64,000 bases of DNA from Terrisporobacter petrolearius (lineage in GTDB: Bacteria > Bacillota > Clostridia > Peptostreptococcales > Peptostreptococcaceae), in NCBI RefSeq assembly GCF_020748185.1, contig NZ_JAHZMO010000013.1:1-64000 (forward strand). The letters are read 5' to 3'. The position numbers and the translations under genes were made by a program. Shown in pieces: positions 19,104-29,832 of this stretch. The notes under the pieces were generated by a model. That model was not told the DNA's origin and made no database searches. It was given only the letters and a program-made list of their open reading frames with translations. Numbering within the stretch: position 1 is the stretch's first letter; each line of letters begins with the position of its first letter.

Positions 19104-20372
19104 TTATTTTAAAAATCCTTGATAACTTCTCATAACAAGGTGTGACTCTAATTGTCTCTTAAGTTCAAGAGCTACCCCTACAACGATTAGTATAGATGTT
19201 CCAGCTAAGCTCATCTGAACATTTAAGAAATGTACCGTGAATGCTGGTATCATCGCAATTATAGCCAAGAATACAGCTCCTGCTAATGTTAGCTTTGATA
19301 ATATTTTATTTAAATAATCAATTGTAGGCATTCCAGGTCTTACTCCAGGAATGAATCCACCATTGTTTTTCATATTTTCTGCTATATCTTCAGTATTGAA
19401 TGATATAGTAGTGTAAAAATATGAGAAAAATACTATCAATAGAACTTCTAAAGATCTATATATCCAAAAACCTATGCCTGAACTTGTACTTAGGTAAGTT
19501 GATACAAATGTTTGAGCACTTTCTCCCATAAACATCGCTATAGTTTGTGGAAAAGCTAAAAGTGAACTAGCAAATATTATTGGCATAACACCTGACTGGT
19601 TTACTTTCATTGGTATATGAGAACTGTCTCCTCCATATAGTTTTCTTCCAACAACTCTCTTAGCATATTGCACTGGTATTTTTCTAACTGCTTCATTTAT
19701 ATATGTTACTGCCATTATAGTTATTAGCATTACAACAATAATTAATATTGCAGCCCATAAAGCTAACGTCCCTTGATTTACATCTTTTACAGTTCCAATA
19801 AGATCTGTTGGTATTCTTGATATGATACCAACGAATATTATAATTGAACTACCATTACCTAAACCTTTTTCAGTAATTCTGTCACCCATCCACATTACAA
19901 GCATACTACCGGCAACTAAAGTTACTATAACTGTTAAAATGAAAAATATGCTATCAGATGCTAAAGCCGATCTTACAATCCCTAGTGTAATACCTACTGC
20001 TTGTACAAACCCTAACGCTAAAGCTGTATATCTAGTATATGCATTCATTTTTTTTCTACCTTCTTCACCAGACTTTTGCAGTTCTTTCAAACTATCAAAT
20101 CCGATTGTAAGAAGTTGTATAATAATTGAAGCTGTAATAAACGGTCCTATACCTAAAGCGAATAGAGTAAAGTTGCTGAAAGCGCCCCCAACAAACATAT
20201 TATATAGGGAAAGTAGGCTATTGTTGCCTACCATATCCTTTATAATACTGGTATTGACTCCAGGAACTGGTATAGTAGTACCTATTCTAAATATTAGAAT
20301 CATCATTAGGGTATATAAAATTCTTTTTCTTACATCTTTCACTTTCCAAGATTGTTTTATCTTTGATAGCAC
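19104..20372 (-). CDS. secY: preprotein translocase subunit SecY
   Basis: The core of the Sec channel, with ten membrane helices predicted over 422 aa. The plug and pore signatures GTTIPVPG, LGIGPFITASIIIQLL and the cytoplasmic loop GEEGRKKMNAYTR are visible. I chose the GTG start at 20372 (VLSKIKQSW...), preceded by GGGGTGA; the upstream in-frame TTG overlaps that site. SecE is encoded at 45.5 kb. Confidence 0.97.
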   Translation of the reverse strand: MLSKIKQSWKVKDVRKRILYTLMMILIFRIGTTIPVPGVNTSIIKDMVGNNSLLSLYNMFVGGAFSNFTLFALGIGPFITASIIIQLLTIGFDSLKELQKSGEEGRKKMNAYTRYTALALGFVQAVGITLGIVRSALASDSIFFILTVIVTLVAGSMLVMWMGDRITEKGLGNGSSIIIFVGIISRIPTDLIGTVKDVNQGTLALWAAILIIVVMLITIMAVTYINEAVRKIPVQYAKRVVGRKLYGGDSSHIPMKVNQSGVMPIIFASSLLAFPQTIAMFMGESAQTFVSTYLSTSSGIGFWIYRSLEVLLIVFFSYFYTTISFNTEDIAENMKNNGGFIPGVRPGMPTIDYLNKILSKLTLAGAVFLAIIAMIPAFTVHFLNVQMSLAGTSILIVVGVALELKRQLESHLVMRSYQGFLK

Positions 20373-20407
20373 GTAATCACCCCACAAGTATTGCTAGAAA
20401 GCTTAAA

Positions 20408-20851
20408 TTATACTAATTCAGCTTTTCCTCCAGCTTTTTCTATTTTCTCTTGAGCTGATGCTGTGAATTTAGAAGCTTTAACTGTAACAGCTTTTTCAAG
20501 ATTTCCTTGTCCTAATATTTTTATACCGTCTTTTTCTATTTTACTTACAGCACCTGTAGATTTTAATAATTCTGCAGTTACCTCAGTACCATTCTCGAAT
20601 CTATTTAAAAGTTCAACGTTAACTTCTGTATATTGCTTTTTAAATATATTTGTGAAACCTCTTTTAGGTAATCTTCTAGCAAGTGGCATTTGTCCACCTT
20701 CGAATCCTACTCTAACTCCACCACCTGAACGAGACTTTTGTCCTTTTTGTCCACGTCCTGCAGTTTTACCTTGACCAGTAGCAGTACCTCTACCTAATCT
20801 TTTCTTAGCCTTTACTGCTCCTTTAGCAGGTTTTAACTCATGTAGTTTCAT
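20408..20851 (-). CDS. rplO: 50S ribosomal protein L15
   Basis: 147 aa, with the N-terminal Gly/Arg/Lys-rich extension ([18 protein letters not shown]) that threads through 23S rRNA, and the [18 protein letters not shown] block. The start is ATG 20851 giving MKLHELKPA; three extra residues in the longer frame overlap the ribosome-binding site. It is followed by secY after a 35-bp gap. Confidence 0.98.
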   Translation of the reverse strand: MKLHELKPAKGAVKAKKRLGRGTATGQGKTAGRGQKGQKSRSGGGVRVGFEGGQMPLARRLPKRGFTNIFKKQYTEVNVELLNRFENGTEVTAELLKSTGAVSKIEKDGIKILGQGNLEKAVTVKASKFTASAQEKIEKAGGKAELV

Positions 20852-20883
20852 GGATTGCACCTCCTTCTTATTCCGTAAATAAA

Positions 20884-21069
20884 TTATTCAGTTATTTCAG
20901 TTACTTCAACTAAGTGACTAACTTTAGCGATCATACCTCTCATTTGGGCATTATCTTCTTTAACAACTACTTGTTCTCTTTTTGTTAATCCTAACGCTTC
21001 CACGTTTTTTCTTTGGTTAGGAGTAGTTCCTATTGTACTTCTAACTAATTTGATTTGTAATTTAGCCAT
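20884..21069 (-). CDS. rpmD: 50S ribosomal protein L30
   Basis: 61 aa. It carries [25 protein letters not shown], the single conserved motif of bacterial L30, followed by the antiparallel strand region. It sits between rpsE and rplO, as usual. Confidence 0.97.
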   Translation of the reverse strand: MAKLQIKLVRSTIGTTPNQRKNVEALGLTKREQVVVKEDNAQMRGMIAKVSHLVEVTEITE

Positions 21070-21083
21070 TTCACACTACCTCC

Positions 21084-21590
21084 TTAGCCTAAAAGATCTT
21101 CAACTTTTTTACCTCTTAGTGCAGCTACATCTTCAGCTGTCTTAAGAGATTTAAGTCCTTCTATTGTAGCATTTACTAAGTTTCTTGGATTTCTAGTTCC
21201 TAAGCATTTCGCTCTAACGTCTTTTAATCCAGCTAATTCTAATAAGTCTCTAGCAGCACCACCAGCGATAACTCCTGTACCTTCTTGAGCTGGCATTATT
21301 ATTATTCTTCCAGCACCAAAGTGTCCGATAACTTCGTGAGGTATAGTAGTTCCTACCATAGGTACTCTTATAAGATTCTTTTTAGCATCTTCTACTGCTT
21401 TTCTTATAGCATCTGGAACTTCCATAGCTTTTCCAGAACCTATTCCAACGTGTCCGTTTTCATCTCCAACAACTACTAAAGCTGCGAATCTAAAGTTTCT
21501 ACCACCTTTAACAACTTTAGTAACACGTCTAACTTCAACAACTTTTTCTTGTAAATCTAGTTGTCTCGCATCTATTAATTTACGACGCAT
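21084..21590 (-). CDS. rpsE: 30S ribosomal protein S5
   Basis: 168 aa. The double-stranded RNA-binding fold includes [13 protein letters not shown] and [17 protein letters not shown]. The second domain holds APAQEGTG-like [17 protein letters not shown]. The ATG at 21590 is nine bases after GGAGG and gives [10 protein letters not shown]; the ATG six bases upstream is too close to the site. Confidence 0.97.
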   Translation of the reverse strand: MRRKLIDARQLDLQEKVVEVRRVTKVVKGGRNFRFAALVVVGDENGHVGIGSGKAMEVPDAIRKAVEDAKKNLIRVPMVGTTIPHEVIGHFGAGRIIIMPAQEGTGVIAGGAARDLLELAGLKDVRAKCLGTRNPRNLVNATIEGLKSLKTAEDVAALRGKKVEDLLG

Positions 21591-21611
21591 GTGCATGTCC
21601 CTCCTTTTTAA

Positions 21612-21980
21612 TTAGAATTTAAGACCAGCTTCTCTTGCAGCTTCAGCTAATTCTTTTATTCTTCCATGATATAAGTATCCACCTCTGTCAAATACAACTT
21701 CAGTTATACCTTTTTCTACAGCTTTCTTAGCTACTAATTGTCCAACTAATTTAGCTGCGTCTTTGTTTCCTGTATGATTAACAGCACCCTTTACATCAGC
21801 TTCTAAAGAAGAAGCAGCAACAAGAGTTACTCTATTAGTGTCATCTATTATTTGAGCGTATATATTGTTTGAACTTCTAAATATACATAATCTTGGTCTT
21901 TGAGTAGTTCCAGATATTTTTCTTCTTACTCTCTTATGTCTTTGAAGTCTTATAGCATTTTTATCAGCTTTCTTTAACAT
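21612..21980 (-). CDS. rplR: 50S ribosomal protein L18
   Basis: 122 aa 5S rRNA-binding protein. [34 protein letters not shown] and the C-terminal [28 protein letters not shown] are diagnostic. ATG 21980 is eight bases after GGAG; the six-residue extension in the longer frame is not supported. Confidence 0.97.
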   Translation of the reverse strand: MLKKADKNAIRLQRHKRVRRKISGTTQRPRLCIFRSSNNIYAQIIDDTNRVTLVAASSLEADVKGAVNHTGNKDAAKLVGQLVAKKAVEKGITEVVFDRGGYLYHGRIKELAEAAREAGLKF

Positions 21981-22015
21981 TGAGCTCACTCCTTTCAACC
22001 TTTATTTAATTAGGC

Positions 22016-22558
22016 TTACTTTTTACCAGTTTTACCTTCTTTACGTCTTACAACTTCACCAGCGTATCTTATACCTTTACCTTTGTATGGCTCTGGTTTT
22101 CTCCAATCTCTTATTTTAGCAGCATAGTTACCAACTAATTGCTTGTCTATACCTTTTACTACTAATTCAGTTTGATTTGGAGCTTCTACAGTTATTCCTT
22201 CTGGATCTACCATCTCAACTGGATGAGAGTATCCTAAGTTCATAACTAATTTATTTCCTTGTTTTTGTGCTCTGTATCCAACACCTACTAATTCTAATTT
22301 CTTTTCGAAACCAGTATTAACTCCTACTACCATGTTATCTATTAAAGTTCTAGTTAACCCGTGTAATGATCTGTGTTGTTTGTTATTTGTTGGTCTTTCA
22401 ACAGTTATAACATTTCCTTCTTGTTTTATAGTTAAAGCACCATCAAATTGGTTTGTTAAAGTTCCTTTAGGTCCTTTTACAGTTACTGTATTATCAGCAG
22501 CTATAGTAACTTCAACACCAGCTGGTACTGTTATTGGTTTAACACCTATTCTTGACAT
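22016..22558 (-). CDS. rplF: 50S ribosomal protein L6
   Basis: 180 aa with two similar alpha/beta repeats. The C-terminal signature [22 protein letters not shown] is intact. L6 supports the GTPase centre near the factor-binding stalk. RBS GGAGG; 35-bp gap to rplR. Confidence 0.98.
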   Translation of the reverse strand: MSRIGVKPITVPAGVEVTIAADNTVTVKGPKGTLTNQFDGALTIKQEGNVITVERPTNNKQHRSLHGLTRTLIDNMVVGVNTGFEKKLELVGVGYRAQKQGNKLVMNLGYSHPVEMVDPEGITVEAPNQTELVVKGIDKQLVGNYAAKIRDWRKPEPYKGKGIRYAGEVVRRKEGKTGKK

Positions 22559-22587
22559 AGTCGCACCTCCTTACTTAGTTCGATTGA

Positions 22588-22986
22588 TTACCAAACGTAG
22601 CAGATTACTTCTCCACCAACATTTTCTTTTCTTGCTTGTTTATCAGTTAATATACCTTTTGAAGTAGATATTATAGATATTCCTAATCCTCTTAATACCT
22701 TTGGTACTTCGTAAGCATTTGTATAAACTCTCATACCAGGTTTAGATATTCTCTTTATACCTTGTATAACTCTTTCGCCTGATTGTCCGTACTTTAATTG
22801 TATTCTTATTATTCCTTGTTTCTCATCTTCTATAACATCATAACCTCTAACGAAACCTTCTTCTAATAAGATTCTAACTATCTCTTTCTTTATGTTAGAA
22901 GCAGGAACGTCAACAGTTTCATGCTTAACAGTATTTGCATTTCTTATACGAGTCAGCATATCTGCAATTGGATCTGTCATTGTCAT
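22588..22986 (-). CDS. rpsH: 30S ribosomal protein S8
   Basis: 132 aa. [14 protein letters not shown] at the N-terminus and the C-terminal [33 protein letters not shown] are diagnostic. S8 binds the central domain of 16S rRNA and represses the spc operon in some bacteria. The first ATG is eight bases after GGAGG and is preferred over the in-frame ATG two codons later. Confidence 0.98.
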   Translation of the reverse strand: MTMTDPIADMLTRIRNANTVKHETVDVPASNIKKEIVRILLEEGFVRGYDVIEDEKQGIIRIQLKYGQSGERVIQGIKRISKPGMRVYTNAYEVPKVLRGLGISIISTSKGILTDKQARKENVGGEVICYVW

Positions 22987-23017
22987 ATTGAAAACCTCCT
23001 TTCAGTTTAAAAAAATC

Positions 23018-23203
23018 TTACCAACTTGCTTTTCTTACACCAGGTATTTGACCTTTATAAGCTAATTCTCTGAAGCATATACGGCATATACCAAAGTTTC
23101 TTATTACAGAATGTGGTCTACCACATATTGAGCATCTAGTGTATTCTCTTGTTGAATACTTTTGCTTCTTTTGTTGTTTTACAACCATCGCTTTTCTAGC
23201 CAC
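23018..23203 (-). CDS. rpsZ: 30S ribosomal protein S14, type Z (zinc form)
   Basis: 61 aa, the short zinc-binding S14. Its CSICGRPH...[23 protein letters not shown]-terminus supplies four zinc cysteines. The full-length cysteine-free S14 would be about 89-101 aa. It lies between rplE and rpsH. Confidence 0.98.
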   Translation of the reverse strand: MARKAMVVKQQKKQKYSTREYTRCSICGRPHSVIRNFGICRICFRELAYKGQIPGVRKASW

Positions 23204-23220
23204 TGGAATCCCTCCTTTAA

Positions 23221-23763
23221 TTATTTAGAAAATGGCATTCCTAATAATTTTAATAATTCACGAGCTTCTTCGTCTGTTTTAGCTGTAGTAACGAATATTA
23301 CATCCATTCCTCTAACTTGATCTATCTTATCATATTCTATCTCAGGGAATATTAATTGCTCTTTAACACCTAAAGCGTAGTTTCCTCTACCGTCGAAAGC
23401 GTTAGGATTAATTCCTCTGAAGTCTCTAACTCTTGGTAAAGAAACAGAAACTAATTTATCTAAGAAGTAGTACATTTTATCAGCTCTTAATGTAACTTTT
23501 GCACCTATTGGCATACCTTCTCTTAATTTGAAGTTAGCTACTGATTTTCTTGCTTTAGTTATAACTGGTTTTTGTCCAGATATTATTTCCATTTCTTCTA
23601 TTGCTTTTTCTAATCCTTTTGGATTTTCTTTAGCATTTCCAACACCCATATTAATAACTATTTTATCTAATTTAGGTATTTCCATTATGTTTTTGTATCC
23701 AAATTTCTCCATCATAGCTGGAGCAACTTCTTTATTGTATTTTTCTTGTAATCTAGAAGCCAT
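23221..23763 (-). CDS. rplE: 50S ribosomal protein L5
   Basis: 180 aa 5S rRNA-binding protein of the central protuberance. [40 protein letters not shown] and the terminal LLGMPF are hallmark blocks. It is in the normal rplX-rplE-rpsZ order. Confidence 0.98.
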   Translation of the reverse strand: MASRLQEKYNKEVAPAMMEKFGYKNIMEIPKLDKIVINMGVGNAKENPKGLEKAIEEMEIISGQKPVITKARKSVANFKLREGMPIGAKVTLRADKMYYFLDKLVSVSLPRVRDFRGINPNAFDGRGNYALGVKEQLIFPEIEYDKIDQVRGMDVIFVTTAKTDEEARELLKLLGMPFSK

Positions 23764-23788
23764 TTAAGGTCCCTCCTTTCAAGCTATA

Positions 23789-24097
23789 TTATATTTCTTT
23801 TCCGCTCTTAACTGCTACTCTAACTTTTTTTCCGTCTTTCATTTCAAATCTAACTCTTGTTCCTTTTCCTGTTTCAGAATCAACTGGCATTACATTTGAA
23901 ACGTGTATAGCAGCTTCTTTATTTACTATTCCACCTTGTGGGTTTATGGCACTTGGTTTTTGGTGTTTAGTTACTACGTTCACACCTTCAACTATTACTT
24001 TATTAGTCTTAGGGAATACTTTAACAACTTTCCCAGTTTTACCTTTATCTTTACCAGCTATAACAACAACTGTATCTTCTCTTTTAACACGCATCAT
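23789..24097 (-). CDS. rplX: 50S ribosomal protein L24
   Basis: 102 aa with an N-terminal KOW motif ([21 protein letters not shown]) and the [12 protein letters not shown] loop. It initiates 50S assembly near the tunnel exit. Two adjacent ATG codons are possible starts; the first lies 11 bases after GGAGG, so the start is uncertain by one residue. Confidence 0.97.
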   Translation of the reverse strand: MMRVKREDTVVVIAGKDKGKTGKVVKVFPKTNKVIVEGVNVVTKHQKPSAINPQGGIVNKEAAIHVSNVMPVDSETGKGTRVRFEMKDGKKVRVAVKSGKEI

Positions 24098-24116
24098 GTC
24101 CTATTGCACCTCCTTA

Positions 24117-24485
24117 TTATAGTACTTCTGGAGCAAGAGATACTATTTTCATAAATTCATGATCTCTTAACTCTCTTGCAACAGGCCCGAATATACGAGT
24201 TCCTACTGGAGTTTTGTCATCTTTTATTATAACTGCAGCATTTTCATCAAATGCTATATAAGATCCGTCGTTACGCTTCATACCTTTTTTTGTTCTAACT
24301 ATAACAGCTTTAACAACTTTACCTTTTTTTACAACTCCACCAGGTGTTGCACTTTTAACAGTAGCAACGATTATGTCACCTACGTTACCATATCTTCTTT
24401 TACTTCCACCTAATACACGGATACATAAAAGTTCCTTTGCACCAGAATTGTCAGCAACTTTTAAACGTGATTCTTGTTGTACCAT
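24117..24485 (-). CDS. rplN: 50S ribosomal protein L14
   Basis: 122 aa, the exact usual length. It begins [19 protein letters not shown] and ends [12 protein letters not shown], both strongly conserved. L14 forms part of the subunit interface. It lies 19 bp upstream of rplX. Confidence 0.99.
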   Translation of the reverse strand: MVQQESRLKVADNSGAKELLCIRVLGGSKRRYGNVGDIIVATVKSATPGGVVKKGKVVKAVIVRTKKGMKRNDGSYIAFDENAAVIIKDDKTPVGTRIFGPVARELRDHEFMKIVSLAPEVL

Positions 24486-24510
24486 ATCGTAATACCTCCT
24501 TTTCGAAAAA

Positions 24511-24765
24511 CTATTTAACCTTTTCGATAACTTCTACTAGTCTGAAATATTTATCTTTTGATAAAGGTCTAGTTTCCATTATCTTAACTCTATCTCCGAT
24601 TGAACATACATTGTTTTCATCGTGAGCCTTGAACTTTTTAGTTCTTTTAACAGGCTTGTTATATAACTCATGACGTACGAAATCTTCAACAGCAACTACT
24701 ATAGTTTTATCCATTTTGTTACTTACAACACGGCCTATTCTAACTTTTCTTCTTCCTCTTTCCAT
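24511..24765 (-). CDS. rpsQ: 30S ribosomal protein S17
   Basis: 84 aa OB-fold protein. [22 protein letters not shown] and [35 protein letters not shown] match the family throughout. It binds the 5' domain of 16S rRNA early in assembly. It lies between rpmC and rplN. Confidence 0.98.
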   Translation of the reverse strand: MERGRRKVRIGRVVSNKMDKTIVVAVEDFVRHELYNKPVKRTKKFKAHDENNVCSIGDRVKIMETRPLSKDKYFRLVEVIEKVK

Positions 24766-24788
24766 GTTTAAAAAGCCTCCTCTCCAAA

Positions 24789-24992
24789 TTAAGCTCTAGT
24801 TTCGTTTAACTTTCTTTCAGCAAGGATAGTTTTAACTCTAGCTATATCTTTTTTAACAAACTTTATTCTTGCTGTGTTTTCTAATTGACCAGTAGCTAAT
24901 TGGAATCTTAAGCTAAATAATTCACTTTTGAAGTCATTTAATTTGCTAATTAGCTCTTCGCTTGTTAAATCTCTTAGTTCTTTAGCTTTCAT
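24789..24992 (-). CDS. rpmC: 50S ribosomal protein L29
   Basis: 67 aa starting [18 protein letters not shown], the family N-terminus. The ATG comes one base after the rplP stop codon, so translation is coupled. The longer frame starts inside rplP and was rejected. L29 lies at the tunnel exit and docks trigger factor and SRP. Confidence 0.97.
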   Translation of the reverse strand: MKAKELRDLTSEELISKLNDFKSELFSLRFQLATGQLENTARIKFVKKDIARVKTILAERKLNETRA

Positions 24993-24993
24993 C

Positions 24994-25425
24994 CTATTCA
25001 CCACCCTTTACTTCTAAATCTTCTTTTTTAACAAATTTACATTTTATTGGAAGTTTATGTGCAGCAAGTCTCATAGCTTCTCTAGCTTTTGCTTCATCTA
25101 CACCTGCTAATTCGAACATAACTCTTCCTGGTTTAACTACGGCTACCCAATACTCTGGAGAACCTTTCCCAGCACCCATACGAGTTTCAGCTGGTTTTCT
25201 TGTTACTGGTTTATGTGGGAATATTTTTATCCAAACTTTCCCGCCTCTTTTTATATATCTAGTCATAGCTATTCTGGCAGCTTCTATTTGATTAGAAGTT
25301 ATCCATGATGCTTCCATAGCCATTAAACCGAACTCTCCATAAGTAACTTTATTACCTTTTTGAGCTTTACCAGCCATGCTTCCTCTATGAACTCTACGAC
25401 GTTTTACTCTTTTTGGCATTAACAT
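24994..25425 (-). CDS. rplP: 50S ribosomal protein L16
   Basis: 143 aa. [21 protein letters not shown] and the loop [20 protein letters not shown] near the tRNA-binding centre are conserved; the methionine before PKR is the alternative start. The first ATG has GGAGG eight bases upstream and is preferred. It overlaps nothing but abuts rpmC. Confidence 0.98.
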   Translation of the reverse strand: MLMPKRVKRRRVHRGSMAGKAQKGNKVTYGEFGLMAMEASWITSNQIEAARIAMTRYIKRGGKVWIKIFPHKPVTRKPAETRMGAGKGSPEYWVAVVKPGRVMFELAGVDEAKAREAMRLAAHKLPIKCKFVKKEDLEVKGGE

Positions 25426-25456
25426 GAGTGTTTCCTCCTTCCTCGAACCTTACTAA

Positions 25457-26269
25457 TTATTTATTACCTTTGTTTTCAGTTCTTTGAGGTCTTTGTCCTT
25501 GAGGTCTTTGTCCTTGTTGTGGTCTTTGACCTCTTCTATCAGTTCCTCTAGAATCTCTTCTTCTGTTATCTCTTTTATTATCTCTTCTGTCTCTTCTATT
25601 ATCTTTTCTTTCTTCTCTTGGATTTATTCCGTTTTTAGTTGGTAATACTTCACCATGACAGATCCAAACTTTTATACCTATTTTTCCATAAGTAGTATCA
25701 GCTTCAGCAAATCCATAATCTATATCAGATCTTAAAGTATGAAGAGGTACATTTCCTTCGCTGTATCCTTCAGTTCTAGCCATTTCAGCTCCACCTAGTC
25801 TACCTGATGCAGAAACTTTTATACCTTTAGCTCCAGCTTTAAGTGCTCTTTGAACAGCTTGTTTCATAGCTCTTCTGAAAGCAACCCTTCTTTCTATAGC
25901 TAAAGCTATGTTTTCAGCAACTAGTTGAGCATTCTTATCTATAGCTCTTACCTCAACTATGTTTACTATTATATTTTTCTTAGTCATTTTTTCTAACTCA
26001 GCTTTTAATGCTTCTATTCCAGCCCCTGCTCTTCCTATAACAACACCTGGCTTAGCAACATGAAGATCTAATTTTATTTTATTAGCAGATCTTTCTATTT
26101 CTATTTTAGCAACTCCAGCAGAGTATAATTTATTTTTTAAGAATTTACGTATATTGTGGTCTTCTAATAATAACGCTCCGAACTCTTTTTTATCAGTTGT
26201 GAACCATCTTGAATCCCAATCTTTTATAACACCGACTCTTAATCCGTGTGGGTTAACCTTTTGTCCCAT
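25457..26269 (-). CDS. rpsC: 30S ribosomal protein S3 with Arg-rich C-terminal tail
   Basis: 270 aa; S3 is usually about 210-230. The N-terminal [15 protein letters not shown], the KH domain (about 38-107, [14 protein letters not shown]) and the C-terminal domain ending in KVWICHGEV are normal. The last 55 residues (216-270) form a disordered, highly charged tail rich in Arg, Asp, Asn and Gln, with a QGQRP repeat near the end. S3 lines the mRNA entry channel, so the tail could touch mRNA; that is inference. Confidence 0.98.
   Translation of the reverse strand: MGQKVNPHGLRVGVIKDWDSRWFTTDKKEFGALLLEDHNIRKFLKNKLYSAGVAKIEIERSANKIKLDLHVAKPGVVIGRAGAGIEALKAELEKMTKKNIIVNIVEVRAIDKNAQLVAENIALAIERRVAFRRAMKQAVQRALKAGAKGIKVSASGRLGGAEMARTEGYSEGNVPLHTLRSDIDYGFAEADTTYGKIGIKVWICHGEVLPTKNGINPREERKDNRRDRRDNKRDNRRRDSRGTDRRGQRPQQGQRPQGQRPQRTENKGNK
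25486..25515 (-). repeat. 15-bp tandem repeat inside rpsC tail
   Basis: Two exact copies of a 15-bp unit (25486-25500 and 25501-25515) are followed by a degenerate third. In frame they encode QGQRP repeats. Such repeats can change copy number by slippage without a frameshift because the unit is a multiple of three. Confidence 0.8.
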
Positions 26270-26290
26270 TTATTTCCCTCCTATCTGTGA

Positions 26291-26626
26291 CTATTTTTTT
26301 TCTTTAACTACTACTTCTATGTGAGAAGTTCTTTTTCTTATCATAGTAGCTCTACCTTGAGCTCTAGGCATAAATCTCTTTATTGTTGGCCCTTGGTTAG
26401 CAACTATTGATTCTATATATAAATTTTCAGCATTCATTTCGTGATTGTTTTCAGCATTTGCTTTAGCAGATTTTACAACTTTTGCTATATCTGCAGCAGC
26501 ACCTCTTGGAGTGAATTTTAATATCGCTAATGCTTCATCAACGTTTTTACCTCTAACAAGCGAACATATTTGTCCAGCTTTTCTTGGAGATACACGTACG
26601 TATTTTGCGATTGCTTTTGCTTCCAT
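26291..26626 (-). CDS. rplV: 50S ribosomal protein L22
   Basis: 111 aa. [22 protein letters not shown] and the hairpin region [23 protein letters not shown], whose loop reaches into the exit tunnel and affects macrolide binding, are intact. No insertion or deletion of the sort linked to macrolide resistance is seen. Confidence 0.98.
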   Translation of the reverse strand: MEAKAIAKYVRVSPRKAGQICSLVRGKNVDEALAILKFTPRGAAADIAKVVKSAKANAENNHEMNAENLYIESIVANQGPTIKRFMPRAQGRATMIRKRTSHIEVVVKEKK

Positions 26627-26659
26627 TTTTAATATCCTCCTTCCTTAGTAAGAATGGTA

Positions 26660-26941
26660 TTATCTTCTCTTGTTACTCTTTTCGTCGTCTTTGTGCCCTT
26701 TGAACGTTCTTGTAGGAACAAATTCTCCTAATTTATGTCCAACCATATCTTCTGTTATATAAACAGGTATATGTCTTCTCCCATCGTGAACAGCTATAGT
26801 GTGTTCTACCATTTGAGGGAATATTGTTGAACTTCTTGACCAAGTCTTTATAACTTCCTTATTTCCTGATGCATTCATAGCTTCAACTTTCTTTAAAAGT
26901 CTTGCATGTATAAAAGGTCCTTTTTTAGTTGATCTTGACAT
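26660..26941 (-). CDS. rpsS: 30S ribosomal protein S19
   Basis: 93 aa. [41 protein letters not shown] and the C-terminal [12 protein letters not shown] are diagnostic. It forms the 30S head with S13. RBS GGAGG before ATG. Confidence 0.98.
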   Translation of the reverse strand: MSRSTKKGPFIHARLLKKVEAMNASGNKEVIKTWSRSSTIFPQMVEHTIAVHDGRRHIPVYITEDMVGHKLGEFVPTRTFKGHKDDEKSNKRR

Positions 26942-26995
26942 CTAATTTCCTCCTCTCTGAGTAAAATAAATCCATAAAATCTATTTAATCATCTA

Positions 26996-27826
26996 TTATT
27001 TAGTTCTTCTTGAAACTATTAATTTATTAGATGCTTTGTTTTTCTTTCTAGTTTTGTATCCAAGTGCAGGTTTACCCCATGGAGTAACTGGTCCAGATCT
27101 ACCGATTGGAGCTCTACCTTCACCACCACCGTGAGGGTGATCGCAAGGGTTCATTACAGATCCTCTAACTGTAGGTCTTATACCCATGTGTCTAACTCTA
27201 CCAGCTTTACCTATAACAATGTTTCCATGTTCTACATTACCAACTTGCCCTATAGTAGCTTTACACTCTATAGAAACGTATCTCATTTCTCCTGATGGTA
27301 ATCTTAATAAAGCTTTTGTTCCTTCTTTAGCCATTAATTGAGCAGAAACACCAGCAGATCTAACTAACTGAGCTCCTTTTCCTGGTTTTAATTCTATGTT
27401 GTGAATTACTGTACCAACTGGCATATTTTTTAATGCTAATGCATTCCCTGGTTTTATATCAGAATCTGGTCCTGACATTAAAGTATCTCCTACTTTTATT
27501 CCAACTGGAGCTAATATATATCTTTTTTCACCATCAGCATAGTTTAATAAAGCTATGTTAGCAGTTCTGTTTGGATCATATTCAACAGTTGCAACTTTTG
27601 CAGGTATTCCATCTTTATTTCTTTTGAAATCTATTACTCTATATTTTCTTCTGTTTCCTCCACCTCTGTGACGAACAGTTATTTTACCGTGAGCATTTCT
27701 ACCAGAGTTCTTCTTTAAAGAAACTAAAAGAGATTTCTCTGGTTGGTTAGTTGTTATCTCATCAGATTTTAAAACTGTCATTTGTCTTAAGGCAGGAGAA
27801 GTTGGTTTAAACTTTTTAATAGCCAT
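26996..27826 (-). CDS. rplB: 50S ribosomal protein L2
   Basis: 276 aa, needed for subunit association and peptidyl transferase integrity. [18 protein letters not shown] and [19 protein letters not shown] (containing the conserved His of the PTC-proximal loop) are intact. It begins 29 bp after rplW, in the S10-cluster order. Confidence 0.99.
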   Translation of the reverse strand: MAIKKFKPTSPALRQMTVLKSDEITTNQPEKSLLVSLKKNSGRNAHGKITVRHRGGGNRRKYRVIDFKRNKDGIPAKVATVEYDPNRTANIALLNYADGEKRYILAPVGIKVGDTLMSGPDSDIKPGNALALKNMPVGTVIHNIELKPGKGAQLVRSAGVSAQLMAKEGTKALLRLPSGEMRYVSIECKATIGQVGNVEHGNIVIGKAGRVRHMGIRPTVRGSVMNPCDHPHGGGEGRAPIGRSGPVTPWGKPALGYKTRKKNKASNKLIVSRRTK

Positions 27827-27855
27827 CTTTTATCCTCCTTACGTTAATTAAGGTA

Positions 27856-28146
27856 TTACATTCCTTGGAAGAATTCTATTTCTTTAGAATCAGCAGTTAA
27901 CTTAACTACCGCTTTTTTGAAACTTGCAGTTCTTCCTACACTTCTACCCATTCTTTTAACTTTTCCATCGTAGTTTAATGTGTTTACTTTATCAACATTA
28001 ACTCCGAATATAGTTTCTACAGCTTTTTTTATTTCAGTTTTATTAGCATTCTTGCTTACTACAAATGTGTATTTGTTTTCAGCCATTTCAGCCATACTTT
28101 GTTCTGTAACGATTGGTTTTATTATTATATCGTGTGGATTAGTCAT
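27856..28146 (-). CDS. rplW: 50S ribosomal protein L23
   Basis: 96 aa docking protein for trigger factor and SRP at the exit tunnel. [13 protein letters not shown] and [34 protein letters not shown] are family blocks. The start overlaps the rplD stop by one base (TAATG), so translation is coupled. Confidence 0.98.
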   Translation of the reverse strand: MTNPHDIIIKPIVTEQSMAEMAENKYTFVVSKNANKTEIKKAVETIFGVNVDKVNTLNYDGKVKRMGRSVGRTASFKKAVVKLTADSKEIEFFQGM

Positions 28147-28769
28147 TATGCGTACACCTCCTCCACTTTTTTAACAGCATCTGTTGTTATTACGAAAGAA
28201 TCGTATTTTAAGATATCATAAACATTTATAGTATTAACTAATGCAGTTTCAACACCTTGTATATTTGCTGCTGATTTTATTACGTTTTCATTTTTCTCAG
28301 CCATTACTACTAAAGCTTTTTTACCAGCATTTATGTTTTTTAATACAGCTGCGAAATCTTTAGTTTTAGGCGCTTCCATAGTTAAAGCATCTAATACTAT
28401 TATTTCATTGTTTTGTACTTTTGAAGATAAAGCAGATTTCATAGCTAATCTTCTAACTTTTCTAGGTAAAGTATATCTGTAATTTCTTGGCTTTGGTGCA
28501 AAAGCAACTCCTCCACCTATCCATTGTACAGCTCTTATAGAACCTTGTCTCGCTCTACCTGTTCCTTTTTGTTTCCAAGGTTTTCTTCCGCCACCTCTAA
28601 CTTCTGCTCTAGTTTTTGCAGATTGAGTACCTTGTCTTTTATTTGCAAGTTGGTTTTTAACTACTTCATATAAAACATGTTCGTTAACTTCAACATTGAA
28701 TATAGAATCAGCTAATTCTATTTCACCAACATTTTGTCCATTCATATTCAATACATTTAATTTTGGCAT
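28146..28769 (-). CDS. rplD: 50S ribosomal protein L4
   Basis: 207 aa. The extended loop that lines the tunnel contains [25 protein letters not shown], normal at the macrolide constriction. L4 represses its own S10 operon in some bacteria. It lies between rplC and rplW. Confidence 0.98.
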   Translation of the reverse strand: MPKLNVLNMNGQNVGEIELADSIFNVEVNEHVLYEVVKNQLANKRQGTQSAKTRAEVRGGGRKPWKQKGTGRARQGSIRAVQWIGGGVAFAPKPRNYRYTLPRKVRRLAMKSALSSKVQNNEIIVLDALTMEAPKTKDFAAVLKNINAGKKALVVMAEKNENVIKSAANIQGVETALVNTINVYDILKYDSFVITTDAVKKVEEVYA

Positions 28770-28796
28770 TGTGCATCCTCCTTTCTTAGGTTAGTC

Positions 28797-29426
28797 TTAT
28801 TTAGAAGCCTTAACTGCTTCTTTTATTGTTACTACTGAACCTTTAGCTCCTGGTATAGCACCTTTAACTAGTATAAAGTTCTTTTCAGCGTCAACTCTTA
28901 CGACTTCTAAGTTTTGAACTGTAACTTTTACGCTACCCATGTGTCCAGCTAATTTTTTGTTTTTGAAAACTCTACCTGGGTAAGAACAAGCTCCCATTGA
29001 ACCTGGTCTTCTGTGGTATCTAGAACCGTGAGTTTCAGGACCTCTTGATTGACCATGTCTTTTTATTGGACCTTGGAATCCTTTCCCTTTAGATATTCCT
29101 GTCACATCTATCATTTCACCTGTAGCGAATACGTCAGCTTTTATTTCTTGTCCAACTGTATAAGCATCTACAGACTCAACTCTGAATTCTTTTAAATGTT
29201 TTTTTAATGTGTTAGCTGCAGCTAAGTGCCCTTTTTGAGGTTTGTTTAAAGATTTTTCTTTAGCATCTACAAAACCTACTTGAACTGCATTGTATCCATC
29301 ATTTTCTATTGTTTTAACTTGTGTTACAACAACTGGTCCTGCCTCAACAACCGTTACTGGAATTACTTCACCAGCTTCAGCAAATACTTGAGTCATACCT
29401 ATTTTTTTTCCTAATATTCCTTTCAT
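28797..29426 (-). CDS. rplC: 50S ribosomal protein L3
   Basis: 209 aa. It begins [15 protein letters not shown]. The loop reaching the peptidyl transferase centre, [27 protein letters not shown], is intact, as are the residues where linezolid and tiamulin resistance changes occur. It follows rpsJ across a structured 94-bp spacer. Confidence 0.98.
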   Translation of the reverse strand: MKGILGKKIGMTQVFAEAGEVIPVTVVEAGPVVVTQVKTIENDGYNAVQVGFVDAKEKSLNKPQKGHLAAANTLKKHLKEFRVESVDAYTVGQEIKADVFATGEMIDVTGISKGKGFQGPIKRHGQSRGPETHGSRYHRRPGSMGACSYPGRVFKNKKLAGHMGSVKVTVQNLEVVRVDAEKNFILVKGAIPGAKGSVVTIKEAVKASK

Positions 29427-29454
29427 ATTAGCACCTCCTATAATTCTTACAGCG

Positions 29455-29513
29455 GATTACCTAATTTGGTAATCATTCTAAGATAGTCACCTTATAGGAT
29501 AATATCTTAGGTG
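29455..29513 (-). promoter_or_regulatory. structured RNA spacer between rpsJ and rplC
   Basis: Two perfect hairpins lie in the 94-bp gap: GATTACC/GGTAATC (29455-29461 with 29468-29474) and CTAAGATA/TATCTTAG (29478-29485 with 29503-29510). CACCT (29488-29492) can pair with AGGTG (29509-29513) instead, giving an alternative fold. No U-tract follows, so this is not a terminator. A protein-binding or processing site is possible. Confidence 0.5.
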
Positions 29514-29520
29514 TTTGTTC

Positions 29521-29832
29521 TTATAACTTTATTTCTATATCAACACCTGCTGGTAAGTCTAATTTCATTAAAGAATCAACAGTCTTAGGTGTTGGGTTTG
29601 TTATGTCTATTAATCTTTTGTGAGTTCTTATTTCGAATTGTTCTCTAGAATCTTTGTATTTATGAACAGCTCTTAATATAGTAACTATTTGCTTTTCTGT
29701 TGGTAGTGGCACAGGTCCTGAAACTTGTGATCCAGCTTTTTTAGCAGTTTCAACTATTTTTCCAGCAGAAAAATCTAACAGTTTGTGATCATAAGATTTT
29801 AATCTTATTCTTATTTTTTCATTTTTAGCCAT
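29521..29832 (-). CDS. rpsJ: 30S ribosomal protein S10 (NusE)
   Basis: 103 aa, also the NusE antitermination factor that pairs with NusB and Nus[35 protein letters not shown] and the [34 protein letters not shown] end are conserved. It is the first gene of the S10 cluster. GGAGGG precedes ATG. Confidence 0.99.
   Translation of the reverse strand: MAKNEKIRIRLKSYDHKLLDFSAGKIVETAKKAGSQVSGPVPLPTEKQIVTILRAVHKYKDSREQFEIRTHKRLIDITNPTPKTVDSLMKLDLPAGVDIEIKL

Noticed and set aside
19822-20376. 184-codon plus-strand open frame opposite secY
   Set aside because: Antisense shadow of a membrane-protein gene; no start signal and no recognisable domain.
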